DNA of 64,000 bases from Saposhnikovia divaricata (Eukaryota > Streptophyta > Magnoliopsida > Apiales > Apiaceae): assembly GCA_036435485.1 (NCBI GenBank), contig CM071596.1, positions 60,499,001-60,563,000 of the forward strand. The letters are read 5' to 3'. Numbering within the stretch: the first letter of the stretch is position 1; every line of letters starts with the position of its first letter. Shown here piece by piece: positions 43,107 to 54,685 of the stretch. A program made the translations under genes and the position numbers. The notes below the pieces were generated by a model. The model did not search any database. It was not told where the DNA came from and saw nothing but the letters and a program-made list of their open reading frames with translations.

Positions 43107-46100
43107 CATCACTATACCCAACAAGATCAAATGCATTTGTGATGGGATAAAATAATCCAAGAGTAGTAGTTCCACTTAAATATTTGAAAATTCTTTTAAT
43201 AGCATTCAAGTGAGACTCTTTAGGTTGAGCTTGAAACCTAGCACAAACACATACACTATACATAATATCAGGTCTAGAGGCTGTAAGATATAATAAACTA
43301 CCAATCATACCTCTATACTTTCGAACATCTACATCTTTACCTCGTTCATCTGCAGCTAGCTTGCTGGCAGAACTCATAGGTGTAGATTTTGCCTTGATAT
43401 TCTCATATCCAAACTTCTTTAGCAAGTTCTTGATGTACTTGGACTGATGTACATATATTCCATCTTGAGTTTGCTTAATTTGGAGCCCCAAGAAGTAATT
43501 GATCTCACCCATCATACTCATGTCAAACTCACTATGCATACACTTAGAAAACCACTTGCACATATTATCATTAGTTGATCCAAAGATAATATCATCCACA
43601 TATATTTGCACAACTAGAATATCATTACCATTAAGTTTAGTAAACAATGTAGGATCGATTTTACCTCGAATGAAGCCATTCTTTATCAAAAACTTACTTA
43701 ACCTTTCATACCAAGATCTAGGAGCTTGCCGTAATCCATATAATGCTTTCTTCAACTTGAAAACATAATTAGGAAATTGATCACTTTCAAATCCAGGAGG
43801 TTGCTTGACATATACTTCTTCTTTCAAGTAGCCATTAAGAAATGCACTTTTTACGTCCATTTGATGTAGCTTGAATTTCTAAAAGCATGCAAATGAGAGT
43901 AACATCCTTATTGACTCTATCCTTGCAACCGGGGCATAAGTTTCATCAAAATTGATTCCTTCTTGTTGATTATATCCTTGTGCAACAAGCCTCGCTTTGT
44001 TTCTAGTGACCGTTCCTTCTTCATCAACTTTGTTCTTGAAAACCCATTTAGTACCGATGATTGAAGCATCTTTAGGTGGCTCTACAAGTTCCCAAACATC
44101 ACATCTTTCAAATTGATTAAGTTCCTCTTGCATTGCCATGATCCAATTCTCATCTTTTAGTGCTTCATTGACATTCTTTGGTTCCTTTTGAGCTAGGAAG
44201 GCAGAAAATGCAAAAAAGTTAGCATGACTTCTCCTTGTCTTGATGCCTTCTGATTTATCACCAATAATCAACTCTGGAGGATGGTTCTTTACTATCCTTG
44301 TTGACTTTGGAAAATGGTGATGAGCCATGACTTCTTCATTGGCTCTAATTCTCTTAGATGATGGAGGGATTTCATCTCCATTATAGATTGGCATCTTTTC
44401 TTGTGATCTCTGACTTCTAGAATCTTCCAAGGTGAGCCTTGACATTTTATCACATGTTTCATCTACTGGAGGAGAGATTTTAGCTTGATTATCATTAGCT
44501 GAACTTGATTCAGTTTCTACTACAGCTCGCTGGGTTACTGCATTTTTTGAATCTGTCTCATTGGCAGCTCGCTGAGTTGCTCTATCTTCTGAGCCTGCCT
44601 CTTTGTCAGCTCACTGAGTTGTTGTATCTGACCTTGGCAGCTCGCTGGCATTATCAGAACCTGTAATTTCTTCCTCATCTCTTGACAGATCACCATTAGA
44701 TTCTTGAAATGAAACATCAATTGACTCTTCAACACTACGTTTAGAGATATTATAAACTATATATGCACGATTTGTTAAAGAATAACCCAAAAATATTGCT
44801 TCATACGATTTAGCATCAAATTTACCATCTCTATCAATAGATTTGAGTACAAAGCACTTGGATCCAAAGACCTTGAAGTAGCCTATGTTTGGCTTCTTGT
44901 TCTTTAGTAATTCATATGGAGTCTTGTTGAGAATAGGCCTGATTAGCACTCTGTTAAGAACGTAGCTAGTTGTGTTGACTTCTTCTGCCCAGAAACTCCT
45001 TGGCAGCTTGCTCTCTTGCAACAAAGTCCTAGCTGTTTCTTGCAAAGACCCGTTCTTTCTTTCCACAACTCCATTTTCCTGTGGGGTTCTTGGAGTAGAG
45101 AATTCATGAGAAATGCCTCTATCTTCACAATATGAAATAAAGTCCTTTTGGAATTCACCACCTCGATCACTCCTTATACTTACAAGTTTTATCTTAAACT
45201 TGTTCTCAAGTAATTTAATTAGCTTCTCAAATTCACTGAAAGCACAATCTTTAGTACTAAGAAACAATACCCATGTATATCTAGAATAATCATCTACAAT
45301 AACAAATGCATATTGTTTTCCTCCAATGCTTTTATATGCTTCCGGACCAAATAAATCTAAATGAAGTAACTCTAAAGGTCTAGAAGTTGATACCACATTC
45401 TTAGATTTATTAGGAGTCCTGATTTGTTTGCCTAATTGACAAGCCGAACATGTTTCCTTCTTGATATACTTCAATTTGGGCAGTCCTCTAACTAGTTTCT
45501 TTAAAGACAGCTTGCTGAGTAGGTCCATTTGAGCATGTCCAAGCCTTCTATGCCAAATTTCTGGATTTGTATCAACTGCAGCTAGACACCAAGATGAATC
45601 CTGCATTTCAAAGTCCAAAATATATATATTTCCTTCCCTTCTAGCAACTAGGGGGACTTTGTTAGTTCCAACATTAATAGTACACTTCTCTTTATCAAAA
45701 TGAACCGAATGTCCATCATCATATAACTGACTTACACTAAGCAAATTATATTTAAGACCTTGAACATATTGTACTTTATCAATAGAAATGATACTATTAC
45801 CAATTTTTCCTTTCCCAAGAATTTGGAGTGTTTTGCTATCACCAATGGTGACACTTCCACCCTTTTTCTTATTGAGAGAGAGGAACTGAGACTTATCACC
45901 ACTCATATGTCTTGTGCATCCACTATCCAAAATCCATTGTTTTGATCTCACTTTGACAACAAAACATACCTACAAAACAAATAAAGAGCCAACTCAACAT
46001 TTTGGTACCCATACTTGTTTGGGTCCAGAATGGTTAGTTGATAGAACATATAGAACATTTAAATCAGATTTCTTGATCCACATTTGGACCACTTTAAAAG

Positions 46101-46179
46101 CTTTATTTCTTGTTCCAACTGTTCTGTCAGCTAGCTGCCTGTGAACTGTCTGTCTGTTCCAGCTAGCTGGATTAGCATT

Positions 46180-47941
46180 CTAAACTTTGCAATGATTTGC
46201 CAAATGACCTTTATTTCCACATTTGTGGCAGATTCTCCGTGGCATGGCATAGTCATAAGGGATTCCATGTTTGCCATCATACTTTAGACGTGAGGTTGAG
46301 GCCATTCCAACTCCTTCTCTTTCGATTGGAACCTTTGCATACTTCATCATTGACTTGAGTGTGTCTTCTCCTTGAACAAATTTTCCCATTCCTTTCTGGA
46401 GATTCTTGACTTCAGTTTCCAATTCTTTAATTCTTTCAGCTTGTTGAGATATTTCCATTGAGCATGATTCCCTTGGGCTAAATGCTTCTAAACATGCATC
46501 TTGAGCATCTATTTCTGCTCTCAGCTCGCTGAGTTCCTTCATATGAGTATCATTTCTTTTGACAAGCACTTTGTTTATCCCTTCAAGCTGGGATATTTCA
46601 GCCTTGAGATCAGTAAGATTTTGAGCATGATTTCTAGCAGGAGTCTTCTAATCCATTAACTCAAATATGATATTCTTAAGTTGAATATTCTTCTTTTTGA
46701 GTTTATCATTCTTATCTTTCAACTCTTCGAGTACCTCATTAGATAAATTACTATGATCCTGCATGGTTAATTCATCTAACATTGAAGAATGAGAATATAT
46801 ATCAGAAAAATAATCTACCTCACTATTATTGTCATCAGAATCCGAGACATCACTATCTACAAGGTCATCTTGAATGATTCCTTGAGCATCAATCTCATCA
46901 TCAAGACCAACAAGAGCTAGGTTCACCATCTCATCACTTGATTCATTATCAGAATCTGAATCTTCATCATCACTCCATGTCAAAAGTGCCTTAGCTTTCT
47001 TTTTGTCTCTTGAGGCAGCTAGCTGCTTCTGCTTATTTTTCAGCTTGTAGCAGTCTCTTTTGTAATGTCATTTCTTTCCACATTCAAAACATGCTTCCTC
47101 TTTGACATCCTTCTTTGTTCCAGAAGCTCTATTTTTCTCCTTCCTTAGCCTGTTCCTCATGTCCAGCATCTTCTTGATTTTTTGAGATAAAAGAGCCAAT
47201 TCTTCATCAGAATCTGATTCTGACTCTGAATCCAGCTTGCTGCCACTGGAATGAAAAGCTAAATTCTTCATCTTTTCAACAGGAGCCTTGACTGATTCCA
47301 TCTTGCTATTATTGATTTTGCTTTCAAACTGCTCCAACTCAGCAAACACAGCCAAATGATCTATAGAATCGATGGTTGAACACGATTCCAATGCAGTGAC
47401 TTTTGCTTCGAAGATGAATGGAACTGCACTTAGAATTTTCATGTTGATTTCATCTTGAGGTATGGTTTTCCAAGTCTCTTTAGAGTGTTGATAGTGATCT
47501 GAAATCTAGCTTGGCTTTCCTTGATAGTTTCACCATTCTTGAGCTTGAAATTTTCGAAGTCATTCATTAATTTGCTAAGTTTAACTTTTCTCAAAGTTTT
47601 CGAACCTTCATGATATGATTCCAAAGCATCCCACATTTCTTTTGCTGTCTTTAGAAAAGATACTTTGTCATTTCAGTTTGGTCTAATGCATTCATTATGG
47701 AGTTTCTAGCTTCTCCATTGTAACCGCATTAGATAATCTCATCGGGAGTGAGATCATAAACATCTTTTGGCATGTTCTTATCGTCTAGAAATTCGTAGTT
47801 TCCTTTCTGCACAAATCTTAGAACCATTGGTTTCTTGGACAAATAAGTCTCCATTCTGCATTTCCACCAATTGTAGTTCTCCGAGCCAGTGAGAAGAGGT
47901 TCCCTATAGTCGGATTTAGCTTCGAGATAATTGTCAGCCAT
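46180..47941 (-). pseudogene. Gag of the SIRE-like element, broken
   Basis: The N-terminal part (47,729-47,941) shows YREPLLTGSENYNWWKCRME typical of copia gag. Two frameshifts follow, then one frame from 47,442 to the end with stops. Visible parts: MWDALESYHEGSKTL, an acidic/Ser-rich stretch (DEDSDSDNESSDE), a first zinc knuckle CFECGKK whose expected Gly codon is a TGA stop, a predicted coiled coil (ELETEVKNLQKG), and a second CCHC knuckle CHKCGNKGHLANHC ending near 46,185. The long, coiled-coil gag is typical of SIRE elements. Confidence 0.75.
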
Positions 47942-47984
47942 TTGATCGATACTTTTCCTGTTACAGAAATATTAGTATACCAAA

Positions 47985-47996
47985 GCTCTGATACCA
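47985..47996 (-). other. Primer-binding site of the SIRE-like element
   Basis: Minus strand TGGTATCAGAGC, two bases from the 5' LTR. Confidence 0.9.
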
Positions 47997-47998
47997 AT

Positions 47999-49388
47999 TG
48001 AAAATACACCTAGAGGGGAGGGGTGAATAGGTGTTATGACTAACAATGATCAAATAAAAAATCTGTCTAAAATTATATTCTGGCAGCTAGCTGGATGCAA
48101 CAAATTTAAGAATAAGCAGCTAGCTGAGTTAACTAGATGCAACAGATTAACAAATAAGCAGCTAGCTAAGTTATGCAGTGCAGTAAGATAAAATGCAGTA
48201 AGTAAAGAACACCACGAATTTTAGCTAGGTTCGACCCCTAATCTTCTATGGTCTACGTCCTAGTCCCTTACCAACTTGGTAAGAGAATATATTATTGATC
48301 ACAATGAAATCCAATTACAAGATACAAAAATATATCTCCCTTAATCACCCAGTTACTGACTGCAGCTAGCTGGAACCCCTTGTTTCCTGAACACAGCTCT
48401 CTAAGTTCTATACTAAACCAAGTATAAACTTCTCTAGCCTAATGCTCCTTGAACCCTTGTTCCACAAGCTTAACAATCCAGCAACTACCAACTTTACAAG
48501 TTTAACAACAATGGATAAAAAATAATTACAACTCAGAGATATGAACTCTCCAAATACTCGATATATATATAATATAGTACAAGAGCTCGTTTGAAGTAAA
48601 GCGTGCAGAGTTGTTTCTTGTATTCTTGAATATTGTTGAAGGTTATTTTTTTTTCTTCAGAGGAGAAATATGTAAGCCTTTATAGTGAAGTACAGAAGCT
48701 ACAAATTATGAACAATCTTGCAACGGTCTTGAAGATCACTTCTCACGTTTGGCTTTGTTCAAATTAATTGCACTACTAACGTTCACCTGCAGGTTTGATA
48801 TATATTAATCTGAAGATATAATGATTCTCATGCAGAGGATATATTCAGTGGAGAGAGATGAAAGCAAAGCATTTTGTTCTTGAATAAATCCGTTAGTGAC
48901 AAATAAAGAAAATAATAGATATGATACTTAATGAATGTGTTTTCTTTGTAAGCTTTTCTATAAGACAACAGGTGGTGGAAATGTAGAAGCATGTAAGCTT
49001 TTATTATTAATAAGAGCCTGCTTGAAAAGTGCACATGGGTAGTTTTTAGTGGGGCATTAAAGAATTCAAAAGATTCCTTTACTAAGGAAAGTTGTTTTTA
49101 GAAAGACTTTTGTAAAGAAGAGTGTTTTAATATATATGTATATATATATATCATGAATAAATTCAGGCCACTCTTATTTATGAAGTCTAATTGAAATCTA
49201 TATAGCCGAACTTCCCTTTCACATTCTGGGCAGACTGCCAGCTTGCTGAGAAGCTCTGTAAGCTAGCTGAGATGCTCTGCCAGCTAGCTGAGATGCCCTG
49301 TGTTTTGTTATTAATTGATATGAATAATGAACCTGCACAAATACCCAACTTGCTTCCTATGTATGATCATCAAAATCATGGAGTTTCA
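47999..49388 (-). repeat. 5' LTR of the SIRE-like element
   Basis: 1,390 bp copy of the LTR. Its right edge is followed not by host DNA but by element-internal sequence. Confidence 0.88.
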
Positions 49389-49960
49389 ATCTCCCCCTTT
49401 TTGATGATTATACACCAATTTTAGGAGAAATATAAACCTCCCCCTAAATTTAGCAATCATATGAATAGTAAGCAAAATAACAAAATCATAGAACCACATA
49501 TAGTTGAAATTAAATTAAACCAAGTGCATAATCCAAATACCAGAATTCAACACATAGCAACCAAGTTCAAATAACTTAAACAAACCAAACACATAGCAAC
49601 CAAGTTCAAATAACTTAAACAAACCACATAAACCAAGTACCATAGTTCAACCACATAAACCAAGTACCATAGTTCAGAAATACTTAAACACATAATCCTA
49701 AAATGTTTCTCCCCCTTAATCATTAAAAAGAGAAAACTTAGGATTCATTCACATCATCAACCTCCTTGGGATCATCAGTCTGTGCAGCAACCTGAAAGAC
49801 TTCATCCACATCCGGCTCAGCAGTAGTTTCCTTAGGCATAGCTCCAGCAGCAATGTTGGCAAGGTCATGAAGAATAGAAGCATTGGCTGAGTGAGCACCA
49901 GTCCTAGTCGAAACCGGAGTACGAGAACCAGTAATTTCCTCATGAAGAAATGAAATTTCA
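49389..49960 (-). repeat. Duplicated 3'-internal segment beyond the 5' LTR
   Basis: Repeats 38,931-39,502 (purine tract plus the last codons of the post-pol ORF) at high identity. The junction with host intron DNA is at TTTCA|AGGTGG. Confidence 0.88.
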
Positions 49961-50439
49961 AGGTGGTATTTATACTTTTGGTAACAGATTTCTATATGCT
50001 TTAGTGTTGTTTTTAAAATGGTCATTTCTTGGCATTGTATTGGTGTTTCTGATATTTGTTTTTCTCCGTTGAACATGCAGAGAATAGATCCAACCCGTTC
50101 ACATTTCGAGATGAGAAGGCTACATTTCCTGACTGTAGTTCTAGATTGTTTTCATTAAACAATTATGCATCTAACTTTTATAATCACATCAGACTTTTCA
50201 AGAACAAGTCTAAAGAGATCACCTCGCAGTTAGGCATGCAAGCTCTTGACGAGTTCAGCTTGCGAGAGTTATCACGTGCAGCCAAGGATGCATGTAAAAT
50301 CGCAAGGATAAAAAGAGAAAGATCAGTAGAAAGATTGTTCTTCAAAGTAGAGAATGTCATTCATGTGGCACACTCTGCTCTCATGACTGTTAATGTAGTA
50401 AAAGCCGCCCCCGCCGAAGTGATTGATGAATCTAGATAA

Positions 50440-50928
50440 AAATGAGAGGTCAAACGAATGAAATCAGTAACTCTTGTCCGCGGCTGTACGTTTGAACTGG
50501 TTTTAGTGCATATAATGGTAAGAATTATGTATGTTTTGTATGGTACATTTTATTTTGCTGTTATTTCTTACCCCTCTTTTATGTTTGATATGCTGAAACA
50601 ATTAGCTGAAGTAATACTCAACATCTCTCAGGATCTAAATTTAATTTAGTAATTCTTATAATATCTGAACATTGATAAGATTTCTATGAATTTATGAGCT
50701 TGCCTAAGGTGGTTTTTTTAAATTATTATTTGGTGGTTCTCATTTTTGTGATAGTTAGATGGTTTAGTTTCTTAGCTTTCGAGCTTCATGACATAACAGA
50801 GCAAATATTAGTTGACTTTGTGAATGTCAGTTCCACTGAAAATGACAAATCTATTATAGGAGTTGGTCAGATGTAGGTACGAGGGTGATATTTACTGTTA
50901 TGCAGTTATGCTGTAAAGTGACAAATAA
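50440..50928. other. Gap downstream of the EPL-like gene
   Basis: Probable 3' untranslated and intergenic DNA. No recognisable coding homology. Confidence 0.5.
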
Positions 50929-50944
50929 GGGCTTGGTCAACTAT

Positions 50945-51230
50945 TCTTCAAAAGGTGAATTACAAGACACCCTAGGCCTGTCCGGGTTTATTCCGGGACC
51001 TGCCGACAGCCCCATGGCCAACACATGTATGTAAATCTGCTAGCCGAGCGACAAGACCCAGTGGCCGGGGCTCTTCAGCGATTCGCTCAGTGTTACCCCT
51101 GGAATGCCATTCTTCAAACCTTCCACTATCTCACCACTCAGTTTTTTGCACAGGGGGAGGGTGAGGTTCGAACCCGTGACCCTTTTGATCAACGCAAGGC
51201 CCCGTTTCCATTGGGACAGCTCTCACACTC
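50945..51230 (-). mobile_element. tRNA-derived SINE
   Basis: A 286-bp element, flanked by a 16-bp duplication GGGCTTGGTCARCTAT (50,929-50,944 and 51,231-51,246; one mismatch). On the minus strand a Pol III B-box-like GGTTCGAACCT occurs about 60 bases from the 5' end, after AGCTGTCCCAATGGAAACG, which may be a diverged A-box region. The GC-rich body contrasts with the AT-rich flanks. No coding capacity. Confidence 0.8.
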
Positions 51231-51509
51231 GGGCTTGGTCAGCTATAGTTTGTGGTTAGCTGGTTTCATTTTGTTTGCCTCTAAAAGTTCGAGATTTTTA
51301 ACATCTGAGGATGAGCTAATGTGTGATGTGCCCGCTTCAGTTGACTTTTTTTTTTCTTTGGAGGGAAATGCTGGCGCATTGCAATGTTAAAGGTGAAATA
51401 TAGCGCTCGTGCAATGCGTGCCATCTTGGTCTTCTTTAAAAATGAGCTTATATTTGCTCATTTTTACCCACTAATCTTTTGTGCACAAAGTTTTACCCAC
51501 TAATCTTTT

Positions 51510-52388
51510 GCTGAGCTCCAGAATCCATCTATCGGATATCGCTGCCTGTTGCAAATGGTGTGGACATGGGGAGGAGTCCCTTGATCATCTATTTGTTCAC
51601 TGTGAGCTGACCAAATGGTGTTGGAATTTTTAGAATCGTGGTATGGTTGCTCTATCCCTCTCAACAGCATGTCTCCATTTTCTCTCAGAAATCTTTTGAC
51701 ACTCAAAATCAAAGATTTTAGTGCCATGGAGTGGCAAGTTCTCTCAGCAGTGGTTTTGTGGACAATATGGTTGGGTCATAATGAACTCATTTTTTAGGGA
51801 TCAAAATTAAAGAAGGAGGTCTGCTTTAACTTGATTAAAATTCGAGCTTATAAGTGGTTTGAGGCTATAGGATCGTTAAACCAAAAAATTTCGAGACTAT
51901 GGGACGTTAACCCAGCTGGTGCACTGAGGCTCAATGCATTGGAAAAGAACTCTGTTTTTTGGAACAATCTTTATTCTAATTTTGATCTTGTGTGCTCTGT
52001 GGATGGTTCCTTCTTCCTAGACTCTATTAATGGTCATCGAGCTGGCATAGGCGGGGTAGTGAAAGACAATGCAGGTAATCTTAGATACATTTTCTTCGGT
52101 CCGGTACAAGTGGACAGTGCATTGGGTGCAGAACTTAAAGCACTCGAGTATATTGTACAAGAGATACATTTTGATCATATAGGCATATCGAAAGTGATAT
52201 TTTGCTCAGATTCCCAAGAAGCTATGTATCTTTTCACACAAAGATGGTTATATGGAGATATGCAGCATCTTTTCTCCCATCAAGTGGTTATTAGTTTCCT
52301 ACACGTGGTAAGAATATACAATACTGAGGCAGACACGCTTGCTAAAGAGGGAACACAAAGAGCAAAATTGATTGGTGCATGGTTATAA
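51510..52388 (+). mobile_element. LINE ORF2 remnant: zf-RVT and RNase H domains
   Basis: A broken zinc-binding reverse-transcriptase-associated segment (CCKWCGHGEESLDHLFVHC) is followed, after stops and frame changes, by an RNase H domain of the plant LINE type in the frame 51,831-52,388. Motifs: VDGSF, AGIGGVVKDNAGN, GAELKALEYIV, CSDSQEA and YNTEADTLAKEG, which supply the usual D, E, D, D acidic positions. The stop is at 52,386-52,388. The reverse transcriptase itself is absent from the window. Plant L1-type LINEs end ORF2 with this zf-RVT/RNase H pair. Confidence 0.75.
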
Positions 52389-52575
52389 AAAAGATTAGTA
52401 TCTTTTCTCTCCCTTTTCTAGAAAAGTTTGTATGTATCACCCACATACACAAATTCTCATTTCCATCTTTTTTATGTTCTCTAGACGCATGCATGGCTCC
52501 TGGCGGCTGCATAATCATTACTCTTGCTAGTCCATTGGGTTCCTCTGGCTATTTATCAAGATGCACACACACAAT

Positions 52576-52846
52576 TGTTAGAATGTGAATGCCTTGAATA
52601 CTGTGCCGCCGCCGGCGCCACTGTAGCCGCCGGATTTGACTTACTATAGCCGCCGGAATTGACCCACCTACCACACCTAACACCACCTATCACACCTAAC
52701 CCCTTAGATTGTGTCTATAAATAAGAAATCCATGTAAGCATCTGAAAATTATCTGAGGCATCTGAAAAACCTTTGTAATCTGTTTATCCTCAAGATCAAT
52801 ATAATTTCTCCTTACGTTTATCATCTTTCTTGCTTCCGTTATAACA
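52576..52846 (+). repeat. 5' LTR of the Tork-like element
   Basis: Contains GCCGCCGG repeats in the first 100 bases that are partly changed by transitions in the 3' copy, and a TATAAATAAG box near 52,720 that may be the TATA element. Confidence 0.9.
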
Positions 52847-52849
52847 AAT

Positions 52850-52861
52850 TGGTATCAGAGC
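52850..52861 (+). other. Primer-binding site of the Tork-like element
   Basis: TGGTATCAGAGC, initiator-Met-tRNA type, four bases from the LTR. Confidence 0.92.
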
Positions 52862-52999
52862 TTTTGGTTGAAGCTGCTGTGTTTTTTGCGAAAATTTTCG
52901 CCGGAATTTTTTCAAGCTCGCCGGAGAAGACGACACTGTTCAGGCGGAGTTACTGTTCATCGCCGGAAAAGACGACACTGTTCATCGTCAGAGAAGATG

Positions 53000-53120
53000 A
53001 CACTGTTCATATGATATTGTTCATACGGCACTGTTCATACGGTACTATTCTTACGGTACTGTTCATACGGTACTATTCATATGGCACTGTTCATACGGCA
53101 CTGTTCATACGGTACGGTTT
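53000..53120 (+). repeat. CTGTTCATACGG minisatellite in the element leader
   Basis: About nine imperfect units of a 13-15-base motif (ACTGTTCATACGGT type) between the primer site and the gag ATG, preceded by a larger repeat of CGCCGGARAAGACGACACTGTTCA. Confidence 0.85.
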
Positions 53121-53128
53121 TGGGAGAG

Positions 53129-54685
53129 ATGTCTGGTGGTATTAACGTTAAGGTCAACAAATTTACTGGGAGAAATAGTTTCAGTCTATGGCAAATCAAG
53201 ATGCGTGCCTTGTTAAAGCAACAGGGGCTCTGGGCGCCGTTGAACACAAAAACGGCTGCTTCTGGAAGCGCTGAGATGACCAATCTCGAAGAAAATGCAC
53301 ACTCAACAATTCTGTTGTGCCTTCCAGATGATATTATTAATGAAATTGCGGAGGAGGATACCGCGTCTGGTTTATGGTTAAAGCTTGAAAGTTTCTACAT
53401 GACAAAGTCTTTAACAAATAAGTTGCTTCTGAAGCAACGTCTGTTCAGTCTGCGAATGCAGGAAGGTATGCCTCTTCGAGATCACTTAGATCAGTTAAAC
53501 ACAATTTTATTAGAATTGCGTAATATTGATGTTAAAGTTGAAGATGAGGATGCTGCTTTGATTCTGTTAGTTTCTTTACCATTATCGTAGGAGAACTTTG
53601 TGCAATCGTTTATTGTTGGTAAAGATACTATTTCTCTAGAGGAGGTTAGATCTGCTGTTCATTCTAGAGAGCTGCGCCATAAGGTGGCTGGTACAGGTGC
53701 AGATAATCATGCTGTTGGGTTGGTAGCTAACGGGAGTACCAGACGTGGAAAGTCAGGGAAGTATAAATCCAAGAAACCAGCTTCTAAGAGTTCGAGAGCT
53801 AATGATGTCTGCAATTACTGTAAAGAGAAGGGACACTGGAAATCCGACTGTCCCAAGAAAAAGAAGCAACATGATGCTGCTGCAGGAACTGCTACTGTAG
53901 CTGATGCTACTTCTGAAAAAGATATTGCTCTTGTTGATGCTGATCACATGCATCATTCTGATGTGTGGATTCTTGATTCTGGAGCATCTTATCATATATG
54001 TCCGTGCAGGGAGTGCTTTACAACCTACGAGCGAGTAGATGGTGGCAAGATTTCTATGGCTAACAGTTTTGCTTGTGAGATGGTTGGAATAGGCTCGATT
54101 AAAATTCGGACACATGATGGTAAATTCTGCACATTGAATGATGTTAGGCATGTTCCACTTATGACAAAGAATCTGATATCTTTGAGTAAGTTAGACAGCA
54201 AGGGTTTCAGTTTTCAAGGTAAAGGTGGAGTTCTACATGTCTGCAAGGGTTATAATGTGGTTTTGAAAGGTGTTAAACGTGGTACCTTGTATCATCTTCA
54301 AGGTTCTACGTTTTCAGGTTCTGTTGCTGTCGCGTCCTTGGAGAAGATTAAGAGGCTGCGAACTGATAATGGTCTGGAATTTTGTTCATCTGAGTTTGAT
54401 GAGTTCTGTCAAAATGAAGGGATTTCTAGGCATCATACAGTCAGGGATACACCATAGCAGAATGGTGTAGTAGAGCATAGGAATCAGACACTTTTGGAGA
54501 GAGCTAGGTGTATGTTTTCTAATGCTGGACTAACTAGAAGATTCTGGGCAGAAGCAGTTAGTACAGCATGTTATCTGATAAATCGTGGACCTAATACAGA
54601 AAGTGGTGGTGTTGAGAACAGGTGGAGCAGGGATATATTCAGAAGATTTTGTCAAGGTTTGGCATGTCTACAGCAAAGTCCATAG
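53129..54685 (+). pseudogene. Gag, protease and partial integrase of the Tork-like element
   Basis: Starts MSGGINVKVNKFTGRN. The copia gag core (SLWQIKMRALLKQQGLW, LPDDIINEIAEEDTA, KSLTNKLLLKQRL) is followed by a TAG at 53,588, the knuckle CNYCKEKGHWKSDC, protease WILDSGASYHI and the pre-integrase ISLSKLDSKG segment. The integrase is spliced by a deletion near 54,340, jumping directly to RTDNGLEFCSSEFDEF. A TAG follows at 54,455, then QNGVVEHRNQTLLERA and FWAEAVSTACYLIN. The frame ends where a second deletion joins RT-proximal sequence. Confidence 0.85.

Larger units (their letters stand above)
41098..45951 (-). pseudogene. Pol of the SIRE-like element (protease, integrase, RT, RNase H)
   Basis: All segments are in one frame, broken by stops and by the nested insertion. 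Integrase segment 44,611-45,951 follows protease (WILDSGCTRHMSG) with LGHAQMDLLSKL, CSACQLGKQ, DLFGPEAYK, IVDDYSRYTW, RSDRGGEF and PQENGVVERKN. A TGA follows at 44,611, then a linker with repeated TQRA motifs, then the RT N-terminal part 43,879-44,445 (WVFKNKVDEEGTVTRNKARL). RT core 43,140-43,860 has QMDVKSAFLNGYL just across a TAG, PPGFE, YGLRQAP and IYVDDIIFGS. RNase H is split by the nested element: GYSD on one side, CAFLGQSL and CDNTSTINISKNP on the other (41,098-41,548). The lesions are nearly all nonsense, not frameshift. Confidence 0.85.
37536..49960 (-). mobile_element. SIRE-like Ty1/copia element, degenerate, with partial tandem extension
   Basis: Minus-strand element: 3' LTR 37,536-38,930, purine tract, post-pol ORF, pol, gag, primer site, 5' LTR 47,999-49,388, then 572 bases (49,389-49,960) that repeat the sequence next to the 3' LTR. 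LTRs begin TGAAAATACACC and end GAGTTTCA on the plus strand. Large gag with coiled coil and two zinc-knuckle regions, and an extra ORF after RNase H, suggest the SIRE/Maximus group. No matching target duplication was found (AATAG at left, AGGTG at right), consistent with the right side being a truncated second unit. It interrupts the EPL-like gene and contains a nested element at 41,549-43,106. Confidence 0.88.
33102..50439 (+). pseudogene. Enhancer-of-polycomb-like (EPL) gene, damaged and split by retrotransposons
   Basis: Exons on the plus strand: 33,102-34,593, about 34,921-35,960, 37,316 to about 37,535, and 50,081-50,439. The start MESNFELTRF is preferred over the upstream ATG at 32,901, which lies before the leader intron. 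Basic, Lys/Arg-rich N-terminal half (PKKPRGSIGSK, KKKRKQ). Family-specific blocks follow: ENRFVYFSKRF, VDNEVGLRFF, SVRFKLSCVQD, KWLYLD, LPLSEC, LHLKLLM, NRYTRAMMWKRGKDWALEF, KDEQWILRN, AQQRDHF, PLIRHLQ, PPSWEMYERK, KPAMFAFCLKP. The C-terminal exon has LDEFSLRELSRAAKDA, CKIARIKRE and HSALMTVNVVKAAP. EPL proteins are subunits of NuA4-type histone acetyltransferase complexes. Lesions: a frameshift after a T8 run near 34,245, another near 35,335, a TAG at 35,628, and the insertion at 37,536. I do not see a Tudor-like segment. Probably a pseudogene. Confidence 0.8.
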
